Of a stretch of 32,087 nt of DNA, positions 8,806 through 20,323 are shown piece after piece. A program made the translations under genes and the position numbers. Origin of the DNA: Ettlia oleoabundans. Lineage: Eukaryota; Chlorophyta; Chlorophyceae; Chlamydomonadales. The DNA lies in the NCBI GenBank assembly GCA_019693395.1, contig JAAMXP010003238.1, positions 1 to 32,087 of the forward strand, given 5' to 3'. The notes beneath the pieces are model-generated. The model did no database searches. It was given only the letters and a program-made list of their open reading frames with translations, and was not told the DNA's origin. The first letter of the stretch is position 1; each line of letters starts with the position of its first letter.

Positions 8806-11288
8806 TCACATGCAATTTGCCACCAGCCATTCCACCGCCGCCTCCACATCACCCCCGCTTTCCTCCAGTGCATCTCTGGCCTGCTTGGCATCAAATCCCA
8901 TCGCCACAAGCTCCTGCACATCCGCTGCTGCTGCAGCCGCAGCCACGGCAGTTGCGGCGATCCCATTTCCGCCGCTGTATCTGCGGGCTGCTGCTGCCTC
9001 CTTGTGGTCGTCCAGGTCCATCGCTGTGCCTGGCCCCCGCCTGTGCCGGCTGCTGGGAGCACGGGGGATGGGCTGCCTGGCAGACCAGAGAGGACGGGGA
9101 AAGAGGGCAGCGCCGGCATGACCGTTGTTCATATTTCATCAATCAAATGCAAGGGGCATAAAGGCACGGTCAAGGGTTTTTTTAAATCATTGGAAGGCAC
9201 CACCGAGTCCTTGCACTGCCGACAAGGCATGCAACCCATCCAAACCACCACAACACTGCGTACATAAGCCAGGATACAACAATGCACATGCGGCACATAC
9301 AGTGGCAGCATGCATGCAGTCAGCAGACTCTCAGTGAAGTGCACGGCAAGATTAGAATAGCCTTGATTCGACTAGGTAGCCCCCAGTGGTGGTAAGCAGG
9401 GGTGCTCACCAGTTTCCATCCCCGTCCTCCTCGTCTGAGCTCGTTGCCTGCCGTGCTTGCCTGCTGCGGCCAACAGACTTGCGCTTGCCGCCTCCTGCCT
9501 TGGCTGCCATAGCGGGCTTGCTGCCTGCAACCGCCTTCTGTTGTTGTTGCTGCTGCTGTTGGTGGCCGACAGCTGCTACTGGCGCATCTATCTGCATAGG
9601 TGCTGCTGCTGCGTTGCCTACAAACCCCTCGTTCTCGGCACTGCCCGGAGGTTGTGCAGCCGCTGCCACTGCCGACGCTGCTGCCGGTCCAGCGGCAGCC
9701 ATGGACGGTATTGCCAGGGTTGCTGCTCGCAAATCACCTACCATCAATGGACCTGCCGGCCCCTGTTGCTGTTGTTGTTGGTGGTGTTGCTGCTGGCTGG
9801 CGGCAGCCCTTGCCTTAACTAGCCTGGCTGCCGCCTGCTGCAGCTTCTCATGCAGGTGTAGCAGGAAGTTGATCTTCTGCTCCTTGCTCATGCTGGTGGT
9901 GTCACGGCCTGCAGCAAGCCAGTCGGCCAGCGAACCAGAAGGTGACAGGCATGGGCTAATCAAGACAGCACAGACATTGGGCAGGCGGCACCTGCACATG
10001 TGTGCAGTGCTACTTATACTGGAAGCCTGCTGATCACGTTGCAGGCAAGAGCATCGGTTACAGTAAATTTGTCGCGTCCATATCGCGGCAGCACCGGCAA
10101 GGACAAGGTCTCAAATGTGGCGGCGGCAGCGCACCTAGTAGCTCCGCCTCCCGCTGCACCCCGCCACACACCCCGGCAACCGCCCCGGGCTTGGGCACCG
10201 CGTCCCCTTGGCCCTCTACCCTTGCCGCTTCTGCTGCTGCTGCTCTGGACGCCAGTAGCTGTTGCAACTGCCGCTCCACCTCCTGGATTTCCACCTCGGT
10301 TAGGCCATACCTACAGAGAGGCATGGAACAGGTGGACCTATGGCTAAAAGCGGTGGCTGGCGACATGTGGGTTTGGTTTTTGGTGAACAAAATCAAAACG
10401 CTGTGCAATGCAGGTGCTGTTGTTACGGCTGGGTGCGGGTGTGGGGGCGCTGCTCACTTGGCCTTTGCTTCCTCTTGCAACTGCTGCTTCTGCTGCTTGG
10501 TCAGGTTGGCTGCAGGCAACATGGAGCAGCGCATGCGGACTCTAATGATAGAGAGACGGCAGCACGGTTCATTGGCAAAGGCATCAAGCAGGTCCCACAT
10601 TCATTACAAACCCACGAACAAGTCATGGGCATCGCCAAACTTCAGGCACCCTGGCGGCCCTGCCCGTGCCGCCAACCGGCGCATGCATTGCACTCACGTC
10701 CACTGTTGATGACCAGCCCGTTCTTGCGCTCCGCATCAACCAGCTTGTCGTTGTCAGCGCGGATGCGGTCAATGTCCACCTGTAGGCCGGTGTAAGCTGC
10801 CAGAGATTGCTGGCCCAGCAGGCGCTGCGTCTGCCCGTTCAACTGCTGAATGAGCTTGCCAGGCAGCAGGCCCGTCTCCAGGATTTGGATCCAGCGCCCC
10901 ACGCCATGCTTCATCAGACACAATTTCAATATCTGGGCCTCCTCCTTGGTCCAGCCGGGGGCGGGCGTGAAGTTCCAGCTGCAGGCGAAATGGGTGGCAG
11001 CAACAAAGTGCGGGTGAGCGGGGTGCAGTGGCTGGAGCGTCAGCCGAAGCAACTACAAGACAACGAACGGGCGATCACTTACAGGGAGGCTGCATCGCCG
11101 ATGCACGGCCCCCGCTTTTGCACTCCCTCCATCTGCGTCTGCAACTTGCGGCCGTCAACGTAGCTATGAAGAGAGCCGGCCGTATGCCGAGTCCAGAGCG
11201 CGGCAACAAGCATTGGGGCACCTGCCATTCCTGAGGCGGGGTACTACCTGGCGGGAAGCGGTACGTGGCGTTTGAACCTCCCCAACAT
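8806..11288 (-). CDS. SANT/Myb-like and UBA domain protein
   Basis: Exons 11288-11248, 11163-11083, 10978-10698, 10509-10458, 10310-10135, 9908-9410, 9076-8806 (1401 bp, 466 residues plus stop). All phases agree. N terminus MLGRFKRHVPLPASYVDGRK. At about residues 49-95 is a SANT/Myb-like helix set, GWTKEEAQILKLCLMKHGVG then RWIQIL, with spaced Trp50 and Trp70. A conserved-looking basic stretch follows (LPGKLIQQLNGQTQRLLGQQ). Next come coiled coil (LTEVEIQEVERQLQQLL), poly-Gln and poly-Ala linkers, a basic patch (GGGKRKSVGRSRQ) beside an acidic one (SSDEEDGDG), and a C-terminal UBA domain at about 430-466 (VQELVAMGFDAKQARDALEE). This suggests a nuclear, chromatin-linked protein that binds ubiquitin. 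The function is inference and I recognise no named orthologue. The last acceptor (9078-9077) has a good pyrimidine tract, but another at about 9044 would also keep frame. Confidence 0.8.
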
Positions 11289-11642
11289 AGCCACCTTCTG
11301 CGATTTGTTTTTTTTGGCTGGCCCCAGGTCGAGCGAGTTTTCGGGATAATCTTGGTCATGGTCTATGTTGCTACACAGCACGATATCAGCCTGGTGCCGT
11401 GGCTGGAAGCTGAATCAGTTACCACTAGTTCTGGCCTGTGCGCCAGATGCGGCACTGGAAATGCATGGAAACGCTGCTGTGCCGGGGTTATGTTACAAGC
11501 TGCGAAATCTACATATGCAGCAAAGTCGGCCTTCAGTTAATCTCACAGCCTGCCATCAAAAATTGTGGTGCAGTTGGATGCTGCCGCCTGCTGTGCTGCT
11601 ACAACAAAAACAACTTCAACAGCGCTTCCTGCCAGGCAGCGA
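11289..11642. other. Intergenic, same-strand genes
   Basis: 354 bp between the DEG1 stop and the SANT-UBA start codon, both on the minus strand. It holds the DEG1 3' untranslated region and the SANT-UBA promoter. Nothing else is supported. Confidence 0.55.
11493..11497 (-). terminator. Likely DEG1 poly(A) signal (TGTAA)
   Basis: TTACA on the + strand, TGTAA on the transcript strand, 146 bases past the DEG1 stop codon. This is a typical distance for algal genes. Confidence 0.5.
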
Positions 11643-14600
11643 TTATTCTGTGATTTGGGTCACACGCTCCCCCAGCTGCACTGTCAGCGTCTTGCGCTGG
11701 CTGCCATGCCGCAGCACATCCACCGTCACCTTATCCCCAACCTTGCACCCATCAAGGATGTCTGCGCAGAAGGAGGGAGTGTGTTGGGGGTGGATGGGTG
11801 GGAGGGCCATGCCCAGGAGGTAGGCAAGCTTAAGTGTTCCACATGAATTTAAGCTGCCCTCGACTCACGGAAAGTATCCAACATCGGCAGCGAACAAGAT
11901 GCACAAACAAGGGTGGTGGCAGCAACACAAAGAGAACCCACCGAACAGGTCGCCTTCCGAGCGCACGCGCTGGCCGTTCATGCCAACGATAACATCGCCA
12001 ATCGACATCCGACCGAAGTCATCACGGGTGATGCCCTGCAATTGTTGCAGGCAGGGATGCATACGTTGCAGCATTGCAGTAGTTATAAAGTAGACAGGGG
12101 AGTGGTTCAAAGAGGACTGGGACGCATTCCACTTAGCAGATGGAGTGGGTGCAGCGAGCTCTGTATCACAGAAGGAATCACGATGAAGCAACCAGGAAGG
12201 CACCAGACTGAGCGGAACGAGGTTACACCGCTTGTGCTATGTAGGACGATGCTGGGTAAGCAGAGGTGGCCCGCATCGCTGCCATCTATGCCAGTAGAAT
12301 TTGTTACAACACTTGTGGGTAGCGCCAGCGCCAACGAGCCCTCTAAACCTACCTCCATGCCGGCCTTGGCAGCTGGCGTTCCTGGAGGCACATCCAGCAC
12401 CAGCACACCCTCCAGACCCATCTGCCTCAGTGCCTGCAAATGGCCACTCAGACAACATGGCAATATTGGGGCAATTCCGCCAGCAGGGGCACTAATCACC
12501 GCTCAACAACACGACAGAGGACGTCCCAGTTTGTGCTAAGACCACGCAGCTGTCAACTTCCTGCAGCCTCTGTGTAGACGGCGACTGCAGCTGCCTGCTT
12601 GTGTACCTGCGGTGGAGCAATGGTGATACCCAGCACAGGGCGCACCACGCGACCATACTTGAGGATCTGCTCCACCAGGCCCTTCACTGCATAACACATG
12701 GGCATATGCATACACAAATGTAATTCCAATGAGCAGGAGTTGCACAGCAAAGGGGTAAAATGCACACAAAAAAAGCGAACAGTGAGTCAGGAACAACAGA
12801 GCAAGTTTGAGGCACTGGCTAGTGGGAAGTGTAGGCTACTGGCACCAGCTAGGCAAAGTTTGCATCAACAACATATGGGCCCTCTGGCGCCAACATGTGT
12901 ACCACACGCCTCGCATACTACATGCACATGTGAAGAACCGGCAGTGCATGTGTACCTGTGTCGATGGGTATGGCAAAGCCGATGCCGGAGCTAGCGCCTT
13001 TGCCTGAGGGGTCGACGATCGCGGTATTGATGCCGATCAGGCGGCCGCGGCTGTCCAGCAGGGGACCACCTGCAGGATAAGGGCAGGGGCGCAGGCAAGG
13101 GGCGAATGCCCAGGATGGGTTATTTCTCATTTTTTAAAGCATTGCGGCCGATCACCACAGCACCTTGCGAGCACGCGGGACAGACACCGTCATTAACACG
13201 AGGCTTCCGGGAAGAGCTGGAGTAGATCTGCAGTCCCACCCACCTGAGTTGCCTGGGTTGATTGCTGCGTCGCACTGGATCACGTTTCGCAGCGCACTCC
13301 CACCATAGCCTGCAGGGCAGCAGAAAACACAGCATCCAGTCTGCTCTACCCATTCCATATCAACATCACCTCAGCTGCACTGCAGTGAACCAGACTCCAG
13401 CGCAGCCAGGTGGTCAAAATCTGGCATGCCGGCCCTGACCCCCATGATGCCAGCATCTAACCCCAGTTTGCACGCACCGTCTAGTTGGCGGTTAAGGCCC
13501 GACACAATGCCGCTAGTGAGGGTGTGATCGAGCCCAAATGGGTTGCCAATAGCAAAGACCTGCAGACACGTGTGTATGAATCGGCAGCATCTTGTATGCC
13601 GCCGCAACATGTCTACAACAAACCTCCATTTGCCATTGCTGCCACCCACCTTCTGCCCCACTACCAGGTCGCTACTAGTGCCCAGCTCCACGGGCTTGAG
13701 GTTGGCCAGCACTTCTGGTGGTGCTTCCAGCTGCAGCACTGCCACATCCTTGGAGGCGTCGCCTGCAGAGAACAGCAACAAGATGCCAAAAAGGGGCGAG
13801 GCAGGAAGAAGCACTCATTAAGCCAGCATCGCTTGGTGGGTGGTTGTGTGCCCGGGGAGGAAAACAACTGGTTTGCACGGCTAGTTGAAGGACACTATAA
13901 GCCAATCTGCCGCCATGACAAACCGAACTTGTTCAGAACTGACCTCCAATGATTTTGGCGGTGAAGGTGGACTGGTCGATCAGGGACACCTGCAAGCAGG
14001 AGCTTAACCCCAACAGGAAACAACTTCACAGCAAAAGTGCATCTGTGCAATCCCTATCAATAAGTGGACTAAGTACCAGGCGCCATCCGTCACTCATGAT
14101 CACAGCACAGCTGACCTTCCCCAGCGGAAACGACACAGCATGAGCCAGACCTGCACTTCTGAAGCGCCGCGGATCACGTGGAAGTTCGTGACGATGTGGC
14201 CCTGCAGTTATGGCCAATGTTACTTGGGACACAGCAAATCAATAGCGATGGGAGGGAGACGGTGGGGTGTGAGCATAAATTTATCAAGCCGAACATCCAA
14301 ACCGCTTGCAAGATGTGTGCAAACCGACCTTCTTGTCCCAAACAAAACCACTGCCCTGGCCTGCAGCAAAGGAATCAATACAGAGCTTCTGGTAAGAAAC
14401 ATGCTACTCCTTTGTGTCTCCTCTGGGTCCGCTCATGAGAACTGCTGCAAGTCGAGCGCTTCCACTCACCCTGTGGTATCCTCATTATATCCTGCACGTG
14501 GTGGCAGCGCAGCATGGGGAGATTGTTGGAATGTGCAGACAAAAGAAGCTGGTACGTAACAACTGGTGCGTGAGCATTGGAATTGGTTAAGAACTCCAAT

Positions 14601-15197
14601 TGCAAAGGCTGTCCTTAAGCGCACCATGCTGTAGAAGCTACGTGCGGTGGCGATGTTTTGTATGTTGACTACACAGGGTGTGTTCGCCTTGAACAGGGTC
14701 ACTGCCGTCACTTCCTCAGGGGACAGCTGTCTAAGGTCCGGCAGGGGGGTCTTGTTCTCTAAAGTAGCAGGCAGCCCATCCCCTGATGGTGGAGCAGCTG
14801 AATGAGCAGTCGTGGCTGGGCCGCCGCCAAACAGTCCCCCAGGCAGCTGGAAGGCGGCTGCTGGGCGGGGGTAAGCTGCCACTGCTAGCAGGGCCACTGC
14901 CGCGGCCCCCGACAGCAGGAGCCGCCGGAGTATGCCCGGACGAGATGGTGTGTCCATCCCATTTCCAATGTCTGCACTACTGGCTGTAGATGCACCCTGG
15001 CGAGCAGCAGCCTGCAAGACCACCTGTCGTCGCTGCTCAGCCATTGCCTGCTCCCAAGCGGGGCGGGTATTGCCGCTGCCATGCGAGCTGCTGCCGGCGT
15101 ACACCCGCAGCGTGCGGCGCATCATGGTTGGGGGTCTGGAAATAGCATACCCGGCACGCAGGCCCCTGCTGAGGGACAGGAAGGCGGCACGCTGCAT
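11643..15197 (-). CDS. DEG1: Deg1-like serine protease of the thylakoid lumen
   Basis: HtrA-family protease; in plants Deg1 degrades damaged photosystem II proteins in the lumen. Exons 15197-14625, 14491-14470, 14360-14329, 14201-14151, 13989-13944, 13762-13650, 13559-13478, 13309-13244, 13069-12956, 12686-12607, 12433-12353, 12035-11942, 11761-11643 (1473 bp, 490 residues plus stop), all in phase. Residues 1-85 are transit-like. RR at 91-92 before a hydrophobic run to about 109 and Ala-Ala-Ala-Phe near 115 look like a lumenal, Tat-type signal. Catalytic triad: His217 in [12 protein letters not shown], Asp247 in SKDVAVL, Ser328 in [27 protein letters not shown] follows family consensus. One PDZ domain closes the protein ([44 protein letters not shown]). 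Exons 2 and 3 are only 22 and 32 bases. Deg1 fits better than Deg5 or Deg8 by motif and PDZ content. Confidence 0.93.
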
Positions 15198-15996
15198 AAT
15201 GTCCGGCTGCCTCTCAAGCTACTCGCGCTGTGTGGTCACCGCCGTCAACGCCGGCCCAGACACTGCAGCTGCAATATGGCGTTGCGGCATGGATCAGGGG
15301 CAGCGCAAGCTTAATAAGTTTTGATAGCATGCTCCTCCGCACAAGCACAACAAGCGACTACCCCGCTTCCAGAGAACCCGCGCGCCAAGGATGCATGGAC
15401 ACAGCCATTTTCCACCACGCGGCTAGCATTGTTGATGGACAATTTACTCGCACAATAACTTACCGGGGGCGGTGGGTTCTGCTGCTCTGCGAGAATTCAA
15501 GATTGCGCACGGCTCTAAACAACCTACCAGGAGTGCGTCAGTCAAATTCACCTTCGTAAAAACAGCGACGAGTGTAAATAGTGATCGCGGGTGTTGCATT
15601 GTGAGTCCCATGTATTGCCTGTGGCGGGGAGTACTGGGTGCTTCTACTGCATAGCGGTTACACCTCTTGCACGCCAGTTGATGCCAGGATCCAAAGTTCC
15701 GCCTTTTCTGTAGGCATGTTCTCCATGCTCCATATGGTATTCAGCTTGGTATTCGTCCTTCATCATCAGCATTTCCGTTACGATGGGCGCATGCTGCACA
15801 TCAGAATGCAAGTTGGTCAGGGCTGTCCAGGTCCCTGGCAAACAACATGTTGCAACTAACAACAGTGCAGAACAATGAATACCAGTTGATGGCAATGCAA
15901 GGGATGAACGCAAGGATGCACTGCCGGCCAGCCCATCAGGCAGGTGCAGGCATACACCCCATGAACCTGGGAGTATACCTGGGCTGGAGTCTTTGG
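15198..15996. other. Intergenic; possible poly(A) signal at 15658-15662
   Basis: 799 bp between the start of DEG1 and the end of the membrane protein gene, both minus strand. TTACA at 15658-15662 is TGTAA on the minus strand, 335 bases past the proposed stop at 15997. A minus-strand frame ending at 15644 could instead be a spliced C-terminal exon of the membrane protein; it would run over that TGTAA. No other gene is supported. Confidence 0.5.
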
Positions 15997-17275
15997 TCAG
16001 GGAGATGAGGGAGCGGCTGCCAGGTAGGCACACCAGTCCCAGCAGGCAGCCACCACTAGACAGTGCATGATTGCAATGTGCACCCTGCTGCCACCCAGAG
16101 TGAACCACCAGATGTAATTGTAAGCTGCAGCGTGTAGGCCTCGCTCAAGGGGCACCCCAGCCCGCCAGCGCTGCTGCTGGTGGTGCTGGAAGGCATGAGC
16201 CTCGCTGACAGCATGCGTCAGCAGCGGGACTGCAAACCCCACGCTGGACTGGAGAAAACTGAGCAGCGTCACGCACTCTGCCGCTGCATCAGCTTTCACC
16301 ATTGGGGAGATGGGCATGGGAAGCGTGTATGCCAGCATACGCAACACCTCGTAGACGAGGTGATTGAACAGCTGGCCTGAAGGGCTTGCCAGAGGTGCTG
16401 CTCTGCAGATGTCTAAATCAAAAGGCAGGGCGCTGATGACGACGGCCAGCCAGACCACAGCAAAAAGCCTGCATAGACATCAAGATATTGCACTCCTTTC
16501 CAATCATGCAGTTGATAGACAACCTTGAGGGATGATGCAGCCAGATCTTATGCCTCATACTGCATTGTAGTACCTCGGTCTATAAGGCTGCCTTCCTGGA
16601 GAACACCAGACACACCCGAGCCGGATGCGAAGGGAGAGAGCAATGGCAGCCATTCCAGCCGTGCCGCTGGCAAAAAGCAGGACAGCCGTATGCTGCACCA
16701 TGCCTACAAAACCGTCACCATCCTCTGCTTGTTTGAAAAAGTCGTCCAGCAGGCTTCGGTCCTGGATCCAACCCAGGCCCATCCCAAACGACATGAGGCT
16801 TAGCAGAGCTGCCAATGCCTCACGCCACCGCACGTAGCTGGCAGGCGATATGCTGCGCCACACTATGCAAGCTACCAGGCTTATGAGGAAAGTGGACAGC
16901 CAGGTAGTAATGGGTGGCGTCATCAGGTGCCATCCGCGCCACATGTAAACAGCGGTCATGACCTGTGAAAGCACGGGACATATTTGCAGGCACTTGAAGC
17001 CTTCGCTGCCCTCATTTCGGGACCTCTGGATGCAGCGCCTCTGCCAAGCAGGTTGTCACGGGCCAAGCGCTCGGTGCAGTTGTGTGCATTTGTTTGGTGC
17101 GGCTTACCAGCATGAGCCAGTAGGCCCCGCTGCCCGCATCTGCACGCTGCCTGTTGAGGCGGCTGAAGAAGCTGTCCTGGGGGCTTCCAGGCAAATGTGG
17201 CGTGCCTTGGACGGGCAGGGGAAGAGGCCCAGACCCAGCAGATGCAGGGGCGAGATCTTCCTCCTGATTTGCCAT
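15997..17275 (-). CDS. Unrecognised multi-pass membrane protein
   Basis: Three exons, 17275-17108, 16962-16616, 16468-15997 (987 bp, 328 residues plus TGA), with good sites (CTG|GTAAGC, CACAG|GTC, GG|GTGTGT, ATGCAG|G) and consistent phase. The N terminus is soluble and starts MANQEEDLAPASAGSGPLP. Several hydrophobic segments follow: TWLSTFLISLVACIV, EALAALLSLMSFGMGLGWI, TAVLLFASGTAGMAAIAL, LFAVVWLAVVISALPF, and a last one near IAIMHCLVVAAC. I recognise no family. The C terminus is uncertain: a second frame in the last exon followed by an intron to a stop at 15644 is possible. It shares a 507 bp divergent promoter with the aldolase gene. Confidence 0.65.
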
Positions 17276-17782
17276 GCCGGTCGATGCTTTGTACGACAGT
17301 ACTAATCAACTAGCTGGCTTTCTGGGCCTGAGACACGTGCTATGCTGCCTCAGCATTCTTGGCGCCAGCTGTGCGCATCAGCAAGCTCATTTGTCCACAT
17401 GGACAACCATTCTAAGCTACATACACCATGCATGCATCTTAGCCTTACATTTCCTGCAGGGTGCAAGGGCAGCAAAATCAGTGGGTTGCCCCGCAGCATG
17501 CACATGCCACGGCACATGCCTATGTGACGGGCAGTCAGCCTGCTTGTTGAGGATGCCGTTTTGTGAGGCATGATTAATTAGGCCTACATAAACATGATGT
17601 ATGTCAGCTGCCACCAATAAGTCTTTTTGTTTTTTAGGGTTTAGGGTTGCAAAAACGTGAGCACCAGGGTACCCAACGCATGCGTGCCGCTGCGCCTCAG
17701 CAGGCGCTGCCACAGCGGGCAATGCAGCTGCGCTGAGAGTGTGCGTGAGTGTGCATCTCGCATTCATCACTTGTTAACCAGC
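17276..17782. promoter_or_regulatory. Divergent promoter, membrane protein / aldolase
   Basis: 507 bp between the two start codons. It contains the telo-box described separately. A GTG-opened frame upstream of the aldolase ATG has no in-frame ATG, so it is treated as leader. Confidence 0.6.
17633..17646 (+). promoter_or_regulatory. Telo-box: two TTTAGGG units
   Basis: Two exact tandem TTTAGGG units, 137 bases upstream of the aldolase ATG, preceded by a T-run. The reverse strand reads AAACCCTAAACCCTAAA, which includes the plant telo-box core AAACCCTA known from promoters of growth-related genes. It matches the plant-type telomere unit, but with only two copies it is a promoter element or interstitial remnant, not a chromosome end. 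Confidence 0.65.
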
Positions 17783-20323
17783 ATGTACGTCGATCTGGAG
17801 CAGACTGCGCGGCAGTTGGCAGCGCCTGGCAAGGGCCTGCTTGCCAGCGATGAGAGCACGGGCACAATAGGCAAGCGGCTTGAGAAGGCTGGCTTTGAGA
17901 ACACAGAGGTAACAATGTGCAACCCGCGATGGTGAACGCTCGTTATCCCCCTCTTCCCCCGCCGCCGCTGGAGAAGCGGCACACGGACCGCCTCTATTCG
18001 CTGCCCCTCCTGCGCGTTTTGCACGTAGGAGACTAGGCGGGCGTACCGCGAGCTCTTTTACACCACGCCCATTGGTGAAGCAGGAATTTCTGGCGCAATC
18101 TTGTTCAAGGAAACGCTGAAACAGGCAGCTTCAGATGGTACACCATTCACAGAAAGCCTCACCCGCCAGGGCGTACTGCCAGGCATCAAAGTTGATGAGG
18201 GGCTTGTACCACTGGACGGCTGCCCTGGGGAAACCAGCACTCGGGGACTGGAGGGGCTGGAGGCCGCCTGTCGGGAGTATGCTGCGGCAGGAGCCAGGTT
18301 TGCCAAGTGGCGGGCGGCGCTCAAGGTTGGAGGCGGTGCCCCGTCGGAGCGCTGCATAGAGGTCAACGCGCAGCAGCTGGCAGACTACGCCGCCATCTGC
18401 CAGGTACAGCTGTTTGTGGGGCTCTCAAGACCCTGCTTTGCGCAGGTGGTTCGGAGACCTGGTCGCATGGAGGTTTGTGCTAAGCTTTGCCTGCCCTCAC
18501 GCCGCTTTCCTCACCTGCCTGCCTGCCTGCTCCGCCCTGTCTTGCCAGCTTTGAACGAGTCACCGCTTACACGCCCTCAAATCCCCTTCGAGTCCATTTC
18601 TCACCTGCCGGGTTCCCCTGCAGGCTTGCGGCCTTGTGCCTATAGTTGAGCCTGAGCTGCTCATTGATGGGGACCACGATGCCGCCGCTTTTGCTGATGC
18701 CTCCACACAAGTCATCTCCCGATGCGTGGCACATCTTTGGCAGAAGGTAAGCAGGTCGCATGAGGCATCCGCGAAGGGCAGGAACGCTGGTAGCAACCGC
18801 CCCGTATGCTCCGGCTTCGGAGGGCATCCAGACCAACGCTTCTGCTTCTGCTTAAGCGTTGTGCAACCATGCCTGCTTGCCCTGCCCTGCCGCCTGCCCT
18901 GCCTGCGTGCCTGCCTGCCTCATCTTGGCCCCTTCATGCTGTACAGGGTGTGGTGTTGGAGGCCACTCTGCTTAAGCCCCAGATGATCATACCAGGTGAG
19001 GTGGTATCAGCTGGGCAGCAAGCTGCGAACTGTAGCACTGCAAGCAGTTGTATCACCGGATTACTTGATCAGCAGGCGGGAGCTCTTCCAGGCCACCTTG
19101 CTTGGCCTGGCAGTACGTGCTGCAGTGCTTTAGTGCACTGTGCTTTCCACCTATTTGGTGCATAGCAACTTCGATGTAAGAACGGTTGTTCACGTTCTCG
19201 ACTATTTTCAAAAGTTCCCACAGAGCTTGCTGCCTGCTAGCTATTTTGCGCATGAACCCGGGAGACACTCTCCAGTTTCACGACAAGATTCCTTTGTGCG
19301 AATGCTAATATTTAAGCAGCTGGATGCAAGCTTGTCTTTGATCAATCGATCCTGCTTGCTGCATGTTAGCAGGTGCTGACTACCGCGGGCCACGTTCCAC
19401 CCCTGATGAAGTGGCGAGTGCGACCCTGAGGGTGATGCGGCGCTGCGTGCCCGCCGCCATCCCCGGCATCATGTTCCTAAGTGGTGGCCAGGTGGGTGCT
19501 GCATAACGCTGCCGGCACGTCCATAGAACGGTCTAATGGGTGTGCTTACAGCGGCGCTGGCATACCCATGTGCATAGCGTTGGTCTGCAGAGTGCCGTGG
19601 TGGCAGGCCAGGAGCAAGTTATTCCAGCATTTGACAGGCGTCCTTTTCTGTTCCCACGAAAGCAGCTCAAACTCAAAAGCAGCAGGGGGCAGCAGCAGTA
19701 AAGGCAGGCCCTTGGATCTGCCGGCGGCTGCAGGGAGTAAAGTCCAACTTGCAACATCGTCTTGGGCTGACCTGGCATGCCGTTTGCTTGAATCGAGTTG
19801 AGTGAACCTGTTCACTGTGTTTTGCTTTAGACTGAGGAGGAGGCCACCCTGAACCTCAACCGCATCAACCAGCTGGCGCAGCAGGAGGGGCGGGCACCCT
19901 GGTCCCTCTCCTTCAGCTTTGGACGCTCTCTGCAGGTAGGTGGGTGGGGCCAGCTTTAGTATGTGATGTTGCAGAAATGCGGCCAGGATCCGCATCGAAT
20001 CATTAACCATGGCGTGCCAACTGCCCGTCTGCCCTGGTATGCGTAGCACATCATGCCTACCCGCCTGGCCATGTCGTTTGCTAATTTCTGCGTGATGCGT
20101 TCTGGCAACCTGGTTTGTGCTGGTTCATATGCAGGCCAGCGTGCTGCAGCTGTGGTCTGAAGACCCCACAGGCAACCAGCAGCGCTGCCGGGACATGGCG
20201 GCGGCCCTGGCGCGCGCCAACAGCCAGGCGGTGCAGGGGCGGTTTGAGGGCCCACACCCCAGCGTCACCTCCCACCAGGGCTCGCTGAGGGAGAGCTTCC
20301 GTGGCTGGCGCACCGACGTGTGA
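17783..20323 (+). CDS. FBA: Class I fructose-bisphosphate aldolase
   Basis: Reversibly cleaves fructose-1,6-bisphosphate to dihydroxyacetone phosphate and glyceraldehyde-3-phosphate. Exons 17783-17908, 18029-18403, 18624-18746, 18947-18995, 19373-19491, 19831-19935, 20135-20323 (1086 bp, 361 residues plus TGA), all in phase. The length equals the usual class I enzyme without transit peptide. Visible motifs: [17 protein letters not shown] (Asp23), [15 protein letters not shown] (Lys96), ARFAKWRA (Lys135), VEPELL (Glu178), Schiff-base Lys218 in [11 protein letters not shown], and [10 protein letters not shown]. Two oddities: the family signature E-G-x-L-L-K-P-[SN] has Ala for Gly and Gln for Ser/Asn, and the chain ends Thr-Asp-Val instead of the usual Tyr. 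No transit peptide is seen at this start, so a cytosolic enzyme is the simplest reading, unless an upstream exon was missed. Confidence 0.93.
18514..18529 (+). repeat. (CCTG)4 tract in aldolase intron 2
   Basis: Four CCTG units about 95 bases upstream of the exon 3 acceptor. A related GCCTGC-rich tract at about 18900-18921 precedes the exon 4 acceptor at 18946. Confidence 0.8.

Noticed and set aside
8633..9267. Three overlapping + strand open frames
   Set aside because: They lie antisense to the UBA exon and 3' region and show no domain.
9386..10033. Long + strand open frame rich in Cys and Ala
   Set aside because: It is antisense to the poly-Gln/Ala exon of the SANT-UBA gene; the Cys runs are complements of Gln/Ala codons.
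17633..17646. Telomere or subtelomere
   Set aside because: Only two repeat units, flanked on both sides by normal housekeeping genes.
17657..17782. Upstream extension of the aldolase frame as a possible transit peptide
   Set aside because: It opens with GTG and contains no in-frame ATG, and the ATG at 17783 gives the usual aldolase length.
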